35,633 nt of DNA from JBGTCD01 sp041749015 (GTDB lineage: Bacteria; Bacteroidota; Bacteroidia; Cytophagales; Cyclobacteriaceae): NCBI GenBank assembly GCA_041749015.1, contig JBGTCD010000126.1, positions 1 through 35,633 on the forward strand, written 5' to 3'. Under the pieces are notes generated by a model. The model saw nothing but the letters and a program-made list of their open reading frames with translations. It was not told the origin of the DNA and ran no database searches. Shown here piece by piece: positions 23,134 through 31,246 of this stretch (positions are counted from its first letter, which is position 1; every line of letters starts with the position of its first letter). Made by a program: the position numbers and the translations under genes.

Positions 23134-24162
23134 TTAATCACTATCTCTTAATTTTAGAACTTCATTAAAATCAATTATATAGATATTGGTACTGCCATTG
23201 AGTACCCCATCCAATCTATTTTCAAACTCGGTGCGATCCATCTTCTTATTGCCGAAAATAGAAGGATCAAATCGGTCACTGGTAAAAAAGAAATACTTTT
23301 TGTCAGCACTCACATAGGGATTGTAATCAATTCCGGAAGAGTTGATTTTGCTGCCCATATTTACGGCAGGGCTCCATGCGCCTGCTTCATTTTTAAAGCT
23401 GATATAGAGATCTCCACGACCGTGATCATCCTTTCGACCCCAGGAGGTAAATATCAGGTATTCCTCATCTGGGCATATAAAGGCATTAAATTCTGCCATA
23501 GGGGAGTTGATGGCTGAATCTAAAGCCACGGGCTCGCTATACTGTCCGTCAATGTATCGGCTCATCCATATATCCTCGCGACCAATGCCTCCGGGCATGG
23601 TAGCATTGAAATACAGGTTGCCGTTTCGGGCTATGGTTGGGGAGAATATATGCTTGTCTTTTTCTACTGGAAGAATAATTTTTTCAGGATCACCCCAGGA
23701 ATCTCCTTTTTTATTGACCACCCAAATCTGTGTGATGCCACCATCAGGGTTGTTTTCATCGGGGCGGCTGGAACTAAAATACACCCGATTGCCATCAGGA
23801 GAGAATGTAGGTTCAAAATCGTTATACCGGCCTGAAAATATGGCGACCTCCGGCCTGGTCCAATGGCTTTTGATCTTTTTGCTATGCATGATTACAGAAA
23901 ATCCCCGGGGATGAGAGACCACATAAAAGAGCTCATCATTTGAAGGTGAAAAGATGAAGTCTCTTTGGTTATGGCGGGTAGATATTACTTCCTCGGCAAA
24001 TAATGCTGCGGTGTCAGTGGCATTGAAGCGGATTTCGACTTTTTCAATTGCAGAAGTGGTTACAGGCTTTGGTAATTCTTTCTGTCCCAAAACGGTATTC
24101 ACAGTTGCAGAACCCAATAAAACTAAAATCAATAGAATCGAGCGAATTTCTGTTCTAGTCAT
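23134..24162 (-). CDS. PD40 (TolB-like) beta-propeller protein, exported
   Basis: A 342-residue protein with a signal peptide (1-26, cleavage near VLGQ). The body is a beta-propeller of PD40/WD40-like blades: FIFSPSNDELFYVVS (about 70), FEPTFSPDGNRVYFSSSRP (about 116), FSPTIARNGNLYFNATMPGG (about 168), FNAFICPDEEYLIFTSWGR (about 216) and YNPYVSADKKYFFFTSDRF (about 270) each show the xSPDGxxIYFSSxR signature. Such propellers in Bacteroidota are periplasmic or outer-membrane binding proteins; without the OmpA domain often attached, the role cannot be stated. No enzyme motif seen. Upstream is a 199-base gap shared with a divergent small gene. Confidence 0.85.
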   Translation of the reverse strand: MTRTEIRSILLILVLLGSATVNTVLGQKELPKPVTTSAIEKVEIRFNATDTAALFAEEVISTRHNQRDFIFSPSNDELFYVVSHPRGFSVIMHSKKIKSHWTRPEVAIFSGRYNDFEPTFSPDGNRVYFSSSRPDENNPDGGITQIWVVNKKGDSWGDPEKIILPVEKDKHIFSPTIARNGNLYFNATMPGGIGREDIWMSRYIDGQYSEPVALDSAINSPMAEFNAFICPDEEYLIFTSWGRKDDHGRGDLYISFKNEAGAWSPAVNMGSKINSSGIDYNPYVSADKKYFFFTSDRFDPSIFGNKKMDRTEFENRLDGVLNGSTNIYIIDFNEVLKLRDSD

Positions 24163-24361
24163 TTTCTTAATCGTTTATAAACCATTAAAATGGATTTTGG
24201 CAATATAATTATAAATCTTTATGTTTTACCTTGTCTGATCTTCATTTCTTGATCCATTAGGAATTATAATGCAGAATATATATTTTTAAAATAAGAATGG
24301 AATGGTCTCTATTTTAGTTGTCATTATGTATTAAATAGCATTATCATAAACCAAAACTGAT

Positions 24362-24595
24362 ATGAAAAAGAACATCATCATTGGGGTATTGGCAGTAATG
24401 ACCTTATCGTCCTGGGTCTATGCGTTTTACTGGAAAATAAATGCTGAGGAGCAAAAAGCATTGGCAATTGAGCAAGCGAAAATTGCGGATCAAGCCCGAG
24501 AGGTGGCACATGAACAAATGAAATTGGCAGAGGAGGCCAGAGCGCAAAGTGAAATGGTAATCCTGGATTTGCTACAAAGTAAGGAGACTGAGTAG
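24362..24595 (+). CDS. Small membrane-anchored coiled-coil protein
   Basis: A 77-residue protein: one N-terminal membrane segment (about 5-24) followed by a continuous Ala/Glu/Lys/Gln-rich helix (about 28-70) with a heptad pattern (EEQKALAIEQAKIADQAR, AHEQMKLAEEARAQSEM). This is typical of small single-pass proteins that form coiled-coil oligomers in the periplasm. It stands alone between divergent neighbours. No family is recognised; composition and intact frame make it a probable real gene. Confidence 0.6.
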   Translation: MKKNIIIGVLAVMTLSSWVYAFYWKINAEEQKALAIEQAKIADQAREVAHEQMKLAEEARAQSEMVILDLLQSKETE

Positions 24596-24683
24596 TAAGC
24601 AGATCGTTGAGACAGGGGTCTGATAAAAAATGCCCAAAAACTCAAGTCCGCTTTTCCTCTATTTCTTCCTACGGGATCTTCCC

Positions 24684-25268
24684 CTAAAACTTCACCATGA
24701 TCCCTGTAGAAGGTCTGAACACTGAGGTGTTAAAATCCCTGCCATGGAGGATGTTACAATTGGTGACCCAGTCTACCGCGCCCAGGCTGATGTGCAGCCC
24801 TATGGTGGTAGATAAATAAAATAGGTTCCGATCCCCTTCGGTGGTCTTGAATTTCTGCATACCGGTACCCGTACTCACGCGCAATACCTGCGCAATGATT
24901 ACACCACCTTCGACCTGCATATAATCAAAATACTGGCGGTCCTCCAAAGTAAAACCATAACCCTGCTCCTGAAGAATCAGCCTTGAGGCCTCTGGACTGG
25001 AATGACCATAAGTACCAAAGACAGCCAGAATGTTGCGGGTTGGTTTGGAGGTGGGTTTAAAAGCCAATCCCAAAATACCATCCACCTGCCAACTTATCCT
25101 GTTGCTCTCATAATTGAGTGCATCCGTGTCTGTGCCCAGATAGTAATTGGCTGATGCTCCCAGTTGAAGTACCGATATGGCCCTTGGCGGCTTTTTCTTA
25201 GGCATTTCCTGCGACCAGGCAGGTGCCATCCCCATAAGTAAAATCATTATTATACCAACCCCTCTCAT
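24684..25268 (-). CDS. Exported small outer-membrane barrel-like protein
   Basis: A 194-residue protein with signal peptide (1-19, cleavage near AWSQ) and a Gly/aromatic beta-strand pattern (LQLGASANYYLG, ISWQVDGILGLAF, LFYLSTTIGLHISLG), ending in GIMVKF with a terminal Phe, as for outer-membrane barrels. No family is recognised. Its ATG overlaps the stop of the preceding 290-residue gene (ATGA), so the two are coupled and probably work together. Confidence 0.65.
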   Translation of the reverse strand: MRGVGIIMILLMGMAPAWSQEMPKKKPPRAISVLQLGASANYYLGTDTDALNYESNRISWQVDGILGLAFKPTSKPTRNILAVFGTYGHSSPEASRLILQEQGYGFTLEDRQYFDYMQVEGGVIIAQVLRVSTGTGMQKFKTTEGDRNLFYLSTTIGLHISLGAVDWVTNCNILHGRDFNTSVFRPSTGIMVKF

Positions 25269-26137
25269 AGCTCCTCCTGTTTTTTAAGTTTAAATAATAC
25301 CCCTGCCTGTACCAAATTGGGCCCTATCCCAAAATCAAGAAATGCACCAAACCGGGGATTGACATAGTAATCGAATCCTGCCCTGGCAATGAAATTAGGA
25401 TTTAAAGCGGTACTTTTTGTGCTAAAATCAACATCCGGGACCCCAGTTTCATATTGAATTAAGAAATCATTTTCCAACCGTGATCTGTAGAACACCAATC
25501 CAGCCTGAACATAGGGCTGTATGGCTGATCCACTGATAAATGTATATTTGGCTGTGGCTGCCAGATAGAATATAGACTCATCAACATCACTGAATCTCTG
25601 GGCTTGATCCTCCTGAGTAACCCGGGAATAGGAGGCACTTAAAATTCCGGCCTGGCCACTCAGGCTGAGAAATTTCCATGGAAAGGAGTAAGATACGAAG
25701 AAACCAGGCCTTGTGGAGGTAGAATTATAGGAATTAATTTGATCCACAGCCGAGTATCCCGTGATCAGACCTACACCTACACGTATGGCAGAACCCTGGG
25801 AATATAGTTCGCTGAAAAAAGACGGGTCTTTTTCCTCATAAAATTCTTCAAAAACGTCTTCATCCATGTACAGGGCCTCTCTGTCTGGGAAATCGTACAT
25901 TTCATAAGACTGGTCCCTGAAGCTGATCATAAAAACTTCCGACTTAAATAAGGTGAAAATGGGACCATCAGGCATCGAGGATTTCCTGTATTTGATCAGT
26001 TCGATGCCCACCTCTGTGACCAGGCCGTAAATGACCGAATTATCCTTGAGTACTATTACGTCAAATTCCTTCTGAGCCTGTGCATTCAAGGCCGTAGTAA
26101 TCAGGATCAAAAAAAATAATAGCTTGAAAAATTTCAT
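25265..26137 (-). CDS. Outer-membrane beta-barrel protein with N-terminal small domain
   Basis: A 290-residue protein: signal peptide (1-21, cleavage near NAQAQ), a small beta-rich N-terminal domain (about 22-75; DVIVLKDNSVIYGLVTEVGIE, KYRKSSMPDGPIFTLFKSEVF) that resembles the KxG-nucleation domain often preceding Bacteroidota barrels, a Glu/Asp-rich linker (about 80-105), then a barrel (about 110-285) of the common outer-membrane beta-barrel type (IRVGVGLITGYSA, GFFVSYSFPWKFLSLSGQAG, GAFLDFGIGPNLVQAGVLFKL). Function unknown. Coupled by 4-base overlap to the smaller barrel-like gene downstream. Confidence 0.72.
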   Translation of the reverse strand: MKFFKLLFFLILITTALNAQAQKEFDVIVLKDNSVIYGLVTEVGIELIKYRKSSMPDGPIFTLFKSEVFMISFRDQSYEMYDFPDREALYMDEDVFEEFYEEKDPSFFSELYSQGSAIRVGVGLITGYSAVDQINSYNSTSTRPGFFVSYSFPWKFLSLSGQAGILSASYSRVTQEDQAQRFSDVDESIFYLAATAKYTFISGSAIQPYVQAGLVFYRSRLENDFLIQYETGVPDVDFSTKSTALNPNFIARAGFDYYVNPRFGAFLDFGIGPNLVQAGVLFKLKKQEEL

Positions 26138-26493
26138 AGATCTGTTTAGGGTTCAATAGTATTAAAAAACTCAGGTATTGATTTGTTTAGAGAAACAAAA
26201 AAATGGCCTTAAAATGCTATTAACGGTAATAAATTTATTAAGTTGATACTATGTCATCCTGTTGGTCTATACAACAGGCTAAAATTAGCTTGAATTCTTA
26301 TTCAAACAAAATTTATCAATTCTACCGTAGACAATCCTTTGAGCACTTTTATGATTCTACCATTACCATCCATAAATCTTATTCCCCTCATTTATTAGTG
26401 AAAAGCCTGCTGGTAAGAAGAATGAAACAAAATTCCTTAAAAAACATTAAATTAGAAAAAACATTAATCTTTACTCCTAAACCTGAAACGACC
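26138..26493 (+). promoter_or_regulatory. Long leader region of PQQ dehydrogenase gene with an inverted repeat
   Basis: A 356-base gap between divergent genes. It contains a perfect inverted repeat CCTGTTG / CAACAGG with 7-base spacer at 26258-26278. The region from 26251 is open in frame with the dehydrogenase, but the encoded sequence is unlike a signal peptide, while a clean lipoprotein signal begins at 26494; it is therefore treated as leader. Confidence 0.4.
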
Positions 26494-27819
26494 ATGCATT
26501 TAAGAAACTTTGGATTTTACGGAAGCATTTTAATATCAATTTGCCTTATGGCTTGTGGGAGTGGGCAGTCAGCCGAAGAGGAAGTAACGACATACTTTAC
26601 CGCCGATGAAGACCATGGTGGGCTTAACCTCGCTCCTGGCATGAAGGCCTATGTGATAGCCGAAGACCTGGGCCTGGGTCGCCACCTGGCAGTCAATGAT
26701 CAAGGAGATATTTATGTTAATCTCCTGAAGCCTCACGAAAAGGGCGGCATTGTAGCTCTGAGGGATACTGATGGTGACGGAAGGGCTGATGAGGTTGAGT
26801 ATTTTGCCGACTTCGGAGGTACCGGGATTGCTTTCTACAAGGGCTACCTTTATGCCTCCAATGACAGTGCTGTGTTCAGGTATCAGTTTACCAATGGCAA
26901 TCTGGTACCTGACAATGCTGATTCCCCTGATACCATCGTTTCGGGCTTCCCCTCTCAAACCCAGCATGCTGCCAAGACCATCACCTTTGATGATAAGGGT
27001 CACCTATATATCAATGTAGGAGCACCATCCAATGCCTGCCAGGAGCGTGATCGCACCCAAGGTTCACCTGGTATGGATCCCTGTCCACTGCTGGAGCTGT
27101 ATGGTGGGGTGTGGCGATTTGATGCTGAAAGAAAAAATCAAAACCAGGTTGATGACGGGCACCGGTTTTCTACCGGGATCAGAAATGCAGTCGCCCTGAG
27201 GCATAATCTCATGGATGGTCATGTTTATGCCGTACAGCATGGCCGGGATATGGTCAGTGCACTCTATCCTGACAAGTACACCGCAGAAGATAATGCAGAA
27301 ATTCCTGCTGAGGAGCTCTTCCGCTTAAAGGATGGAGCAGACTTTGGATGGCCTTACTGCTACTATGACCCACTTCTGGATAAGCGTGTGGTGGCACCTG
27401 AATATGGTGGTGATCGCAAAACCACAGGCCGCTGTGTAGATACCGAACAGCCCATCATGACCTTCCCGGCGCACTGGGCCCCCAATGATATCATGTTTTA
27501 TACCGGAGATCAGTTTCCTGAAAGATATAAAGGCGGTGCTTTGATTGCATTTCACGGATCATGGAATAGAGCCCCACTGGAACAAAAGGGATATTTTATA
27601 GCCTTTGTACCCTTCGAAAATGGGGAGCCAACAGGTACCCATGAGGCCCTTGCAGAGGGATTTGCCGGAGTGGCAACCATCGAAAGCCCCAGCGATGCTA
27701 AATACAGGCCGACTGGTATTGCCCAGTCACCTGACGGTACTATCATCATTTGCGATTCACATACCGGGAAGGTTTGGAGGGTGTTTTATGATGATAAAAA
27801 TGAAGTGGCTTTGCGGTAA
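26494..27819 (+). CDS. PQQ-dependent sugar dehydrogenase-like (sorbosone dehydrogenase) lipoprotein
   Basis: A 441-residue lipoprotein starting at ATG 26494; the lipobox is ICLMAC|GSG. The mature part is a six-bladed propeller of the glucose/sorbosone dehydrogenase family, using PQQ and Ca: GLGRHLAVNDQGDIYVNL, a Ca-loop-like DTDGDGRAD, HAAKTITFDDKGHLYINVGAPSNACQ, FSTGIRNAVALRH, DGADFGWPYCYYDP, GSWNRAPL and the closing RPTGIAQSPDGTIIICDSHTGKVWRVFY. These enzymes oxidise aldoses or sorbosone outside the cytoplasm and pass electrons to a cytochrome or quinone; the substrate is not readable. It lacks the cytochrome c domain present in the paralogue at 32529. A hairpin terminator follows, so it forms its own transcript. 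Confidence 0.85.
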   Translation: MHLRNFGFYGSILISICLMACGSGQSAEEEVTTYFTADEDHGGLNLAPGMKAYVIAEDLGLGRHLAVNDQGDIYVNLLKPHEKGGIVALRDTDGDGRADEVEYFADFGGTGIAFYKGYLYASNDSAVFRYQFTNGNLVPDNADSPDTIVSGFPSQTQHAAKTITFDDKGHLYINVGAPSNACQERDRTQGSPGMDPCPLLELYGGVWRFDAERKNQNQVDDGHRFSTGIRNAVALRHNLMDGHVYAVQHGRDMVSALYPDKYTAEDNAEIPAEELFRLKDGADFGWPYCYYDPLLDKRVVAPEYGGDRKTTGRCVDTEQPIMTFPAHWAPNDIMFYTGDQFPERYKGGALIAFHGSWNRAPLEQKGYFIAFVPFENGEPTGTHEALAEGFAGVATIESPSDAKYRPTGIAQSPDGTIIICDSHTGKVWRVFYDDKNEVALR

Positions 27820-27836
27820 AAAAATAATATGGTCTG

Positions 27837-27867
27837 AAAGCCTCACCTGTAAGGGTGGGGCTTTTTT
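27837..27867 (+). terminator. Intrinsic terminator after the PQQ dehydrogenase gene
   Basis: Eleven-base stem (27837-27847 with 27854-27864, one G-U pair), 6-base loop, followed by a run of T. It separates the dehydrogenase from the GH2 gene starting at 27898. Confidence 0.82.
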
Positions 27868-27897
27868 ATTTCGTCTTATTACTTAAAATAATAGTCA

Positions 27898-29748
27898 ATG
27901 AAAAAATTTTTTACGTTATGCTTTTTTTCTATTCTTTATGTTGGCCAGGCGCAGGATCCTTTAATTCAAAATGCTTATAATAGGGAAAGCACCAGCCTAG
28001 ATGGGCAATGGCATTATATTATTGACCCTTATGAAACAGGGTACCGTAATCACCGCAATTGGGTCACTTTTGATGAAGAACGCAGGGGTAAGGCATCTGC
28101 TAATCCCTATTGGACAAATATAAATTTGGAAAATAGGTGGGACAGGATAGAATATGATTTTGATTCCGCACCTACCATCCATGTGCCAGGAGACTGGAAT
28201 TCACAGGATCCAAAGCTTCTATATTACGAAGGTACGGTATGGTACAAGATCTCATTCAGGTATTCAATGAAAGAGGGCAATAGGGCTTTTATCTATTTTG
28301 GAGGGGCTAATTATGAGACTGTCGCTTACCTAAATGGTGAACGACTTGGATTACACAAGGGAGGTTTCAATCCTTTCAACTTCGAAGTGACCGGACGAAT
28401 AAAGGAAGGAGAAAATTTTTTAGTGGTTAGGGTAGATAATAGAAGAGAAAAAGACCGGGTACCCAATCTCACCACCGATTGGTGGAATTATGGAGGTATA
28501 ACTCGTGAGGTAAAAATCATTGAGGTGCCTGCTGATTTTATTGGTGATTATCATATTCAGCTTGATTCTGAGAATCCTAAAAATATCAAAGGTTACATTC
28601 AACTTAAAGGGAATTCTATTGCCTCCCGGCCTATAAAAATAGAAATTCCTGAGGCGAATATTTCGGTTGATTTAAAAACGGATGTACATGGTATGACTAT
28701 CGTAAATATTCCTGCAAGAAAAATAAAAAAATGGTATCCTGAACGCCCCGAATTATATGATGTCATAATCAGGGTGGGGGAGGATAAAATTACAGATAGA
28801 ATAGGTTTTCGTACTATAACCACCCGAGGCGAAGATATATTTTTAAACGGACACCCTGTGTTTTTACGTGGCATCTCCTTACATGAAGAAGTTCCTCAAA
28901 GAGTGGGTAGGGCCAATTCCAAAGAAGATGCCCAAATGCTCTTTGGTTGGGCGAAGGAATTAAACTGTAATTTTGTAAGGTTGGCCCATTATCCTCATAA
29001 TGAGCATATGCCAAGACTAGCTGATGAGTTGGGGATCATGCTTTGGGAAGAGATTCCGGTATACTGGGGAATCGATTACGAAAACCCTGTGGCCTTGGAA
29101 CAGGCAGTTTCACAATTGCAAAATTTGATCCATCGTGATAAAAACCGAGCCAGTGTTATCATCTGGTCCCTCGCCAATGAAACTCCTTTAAATGAAGCAA
29201 GAAATAATTTTTTAAAACATTTGAAATCTATTGCATTGGAAATTGACACTGATCGGCTCATCAGTGCAGCGCTTGAGAGAGATGAAACTCCGGGATTAAA
29301 GGAAATGGTCATTCATGACCCATTTGCAAGTGAGGTGGATATTGTAAGCTGCAATGAATATATAGGTTGGTATGGCACCCTCCCTGATGAATGTCGCAAT
29401 GTCACCTGGAATATTGATTTTAACAAACCATTTTTTATCAGTGAATTTGGTGGTGGTGCCTTGTATAATTACCGTGGGGACAGTCTGACCCGATGGACAG
29501 AAGATTATCAGGAATATTTATATAGAGAACAAATCAAAATGCTGAGTCAGATTCCTGCTCTTAGAGGCATGACACCATGGATATTGGCAGATTTCCGTTC
29601 TCCAAGAAGAAACCTTCCAGGAATTCAGGATGGCTGGAACCGAAAGGGGGTCATTTCAGACAGGGGTCAAAAAAAGAAGGCATTTTTTGTTTTGAAAGCA
29701 TATTATGAAGAAATGGAAACGAAATATCAATATAAAATAAAGGATTGA
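27898..29748 (+). CDS. Glycoside hydrolase family 2 (beta-glucuronidase/galactosidase-like)
   Basis: A 616-residue exported enzyme (signal 1-18, GQAQD). Domains in GH2 order: sugar-binding jelly roll (about 30-210; WYKISFRY, GGANYETVAYLNGERLGLHKGG, RVDNRREKD, WWNYGGITREV), Ig-like sandwich (about 213-308), and TIM barrel (about 310-610; FLNGHPVFLRGISLHEE, FVRLAHYPHNEHMPRLADELGI). The acid/base is E428 (IIWSLANETP) and the nucleophile is E516 (PFFISEFGGGA). The length and WNYGGITRE block resemble beta-glucuronidase-type GH2 more than large beta-galactosidases, but substrate is undetermined. First gene of the sugar-acid locus; the symporter follows 1 base after its stop. Confidence 0.9.
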   Translation: MKKFFTLCFFSILYVGQAQDPLIQNAYNRESTSLDGQWHYIIDPYETGYRNHRNWVTFDEERRGKASANPYWTNINLENRWDRIEYDFDSAPTIHVPGDWNSQDPKLLYYEGTVWYKISFRYSMKEGNRAFIYFGGANYETVAYLNGERLGLHKGGFNPFNFEVTGRIKEGENFLVVRVDNRREKDRVPNLTTDWWNYGGITREVKIIEVPADFIGDYHIQLDSENPKNIKGYIQLKGNSIASRPIKIEIPEANISVDLKTDVHGMTIVNIPARKIKKWYPERPELYDVIIRVGEDKITDRIGFRTITTRGEDIFLNGHPVFLRGISLHEEVPQRVGRANSKEDAQMLFGWAKELNCNFVRLAHYPHNEHMPRLADELGIMLWEEIPVYWGIDYENPVALEQAVSQLQNLIHRDKNRASVIIWSLANETPLNEARNNFLKHLKSIALEIDTDRLISAALERDETPGLKEMVIHDPFASEVDIVSCNEYIGWYGTLPDECRNVTWNIDFNKPFFISEFGGGALYNYRGDSLTRWTEDYQEYLYREQIKMLSQIPALRGMTPWILADFRSPRRNLPGIQDGWNRKGVISDRGQKKKAFFVLKAYYEEMETKYQYKIKD

Positions 29749-29749
29749 T

Positions 29750-31192
29750 TTGAATTTGAAATACCTGCTCAAGTTAATTTTAGGTCCCTCCTTATTTACA
29801 ATGGTTTATCTTCTTCCTTTGGAGGGCCTTGAAGATCAGGGCAGGTTTGTACTTGGTACTGCGCTATGGATTGCCGCATGGTGGATTACCGAAGCCATCC
29901 CTTTGGCCATTACCTCTCTGCTTCCTCTTATCTTATTTCCCCTTGGTGGTGCCCTTTCGATCGGGAAAACTGGAGCTCAGTATGGCAGTCCCATAATTTT
30001 TCTGTTCATGGGAGGGTTTATCCTTGCTCTTGCTGTAGAGCGCTGTAATCTCCATAAAAGAATTGCACTTTTTATTATCTACCATATAGGCACTGATGGT
30101 CAAAAAATCATTCTTGGGTTTATGTTAGCCACAGCAATACTTTCTATGTGGATCAGTAATACCGCTGCTGCATTGATGATTTTGCCTGTAGGTCTGGCTT
30201 TATTTGGACAAATCAAGTCATTTTTGGAAAACCATAATACAGAAAAAGGAATTCAAACATTTGGTAAAGCATTAATGCTGGGGATTGCCTATTCGGCCTC
30301 AATTGGTGGCACTGCTACTTTGATTGGGTCCCCAACCAATCTCGTTTTCAGCGGTGCTGTGGCAACTATTTTTGATGAGGATGTTTCCTTTTTATCCTGG
30401 ATGTTGTTTGCAGCTCCAATTGCCATAGTATTGTTAATCTTCACCTGGGTTTACCTTACAAGGATTATTTATAAAATTCCAACCTTTAAAATACCGGGAA
30501 TAAAAGTCGAAATTGAGCATCAGCGTGAATCTCTTGGTAAGATGACAAATGAGGAGAAAAATGTGATAATTGTTTTTGGATTGGTTTCGTTCTTCTGGGT
30601 TACAAGGACATTGCTATGGCAGGATTTGATCCCTGGACTTAATGATACCATAATAGCACTTGCAGGAGCCTTACTTTTATTTGTAATACCTGATTCCAAA
30701 GGAGAAAAATTCCTTATGGATTGGGAAGGCATGAAGAAATTGCCCTGGAATATTCTACTCCTTTTTGGAGGGGGTCTGGCCCTTGCCTCCGGATTTCAAG
30801 ATTCGGGTCTTGCAGGATGGATCGGGGAACAATTCTCCCAATTTAGAGGCATTTCCTTTTTTTTAATCCTTTTAATAACAATTGCCAGTATCAATTTCCT
30901 GACTGAGGTTACGTCTAATGTCGCCACAGCCTCAGTTTTCATGCCCGTTTTTGCGTCTCTGGCATTGGGACTGGGTATCCATCCTTATTTTTTAATGGTG
31001 GGCACAAGTATGGCTGCCTCTTATGCTTTTATGCTGCCTGTGGCCACACCACCTAATGCCGTAGTTTTTGGTTCTAACCTAATTTCTATTAGGGATATGG
31101 TGAGAGCAGGTTTTGGTCTCAACATTATTTCCATTTTGATTCTTACACTTATGTGCTATTGGTTTTTAGGACCGGTCTGGTCAATTGAGTAG
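29750..31192 (+). CDS. DASS-family sodium:carboxylate/sulfate symporter (SLC13-like)
   Basis: A 480-residue inner-membrane carrier with about 11-12 hydrophobic helices. The TTG at 29750, one base after the GH2 stop, is taken as start because the first ATG (residue 18) would cut the first helix; translational coupling explains the weak codon. Signature segments of the divalent anion:Na+ symporter family are present: MWISNTAAALMILPVG, GGTATLIGSPTNLVFSG, LTEVTSNVATASVFMPV and the late VATPPNAVVFGS, the two SNT-type sodium sites being the SNT and TSNVAT motifs. Family members import di- or tricarboxylates or sulfate. Within a polysaccharide locus this suggests import of a sugar-derived dicarboxylate (inference). 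Confidence 0.9.
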   Translation: MNLKYLLKLILGPSLFTMVYLLPLEGLEDQGRFVLGTALWIAAWWITEAIPLAITSLLPLILFPLGGALSIGKTGAQYGSPIIFLFMGGFILALAVERCNLHKRIALFIIYHIGTDGQKIILGFMLATAILSMWISNTAAALMILPVGLALFGQIKSFLENHNTEKGIQTFGKALMLGIAYSASIGGTATLIGSPTNLVFSGAVATIFDEDVSFLSWMLFAAPIAIVLLIFTWVYLTRIIYKIPTFKIPGIKVEIEHQRESLGKMTNEEKNVIIVFGLVSFFWVTRTLLWQDLIPGLNDTIIALAGALLLFVIPDSKGEKFLMDWEGMKKLPWNILLLFGGGLALASGFQDSGLAGWIGEQFSQFRGISFFLILLITIASINFLTEVTSNVATASVFMPVFASLALGLGIHPYFLMVGTSMAASYAFMLPVATPPNAVVFGSNLISIRDMVRAGFGLNIISILILTLMCYWFLGPVWSIE

Positions 31193-31246
31193 CACATGTC
31201 AGGGTAATTGGCTAAATTATCGTCTTGTAATTGAAAATCAAAAACT

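Noticed and set aside
24601..24625. Hairpin AGAC/GTCT after the coiled-coil gene as terminator
   Set aside because: Four-base stem followed by A rather than T residues on the relevant strand.
26251..26493. N-terminal extension of the PQQ dehydrogenase from ATG 26251
   Set aside because: The added 81 residues hide a clean lipoprotein signal starting at 26494 and show no conserved feature; in-frame openness is probably chance.
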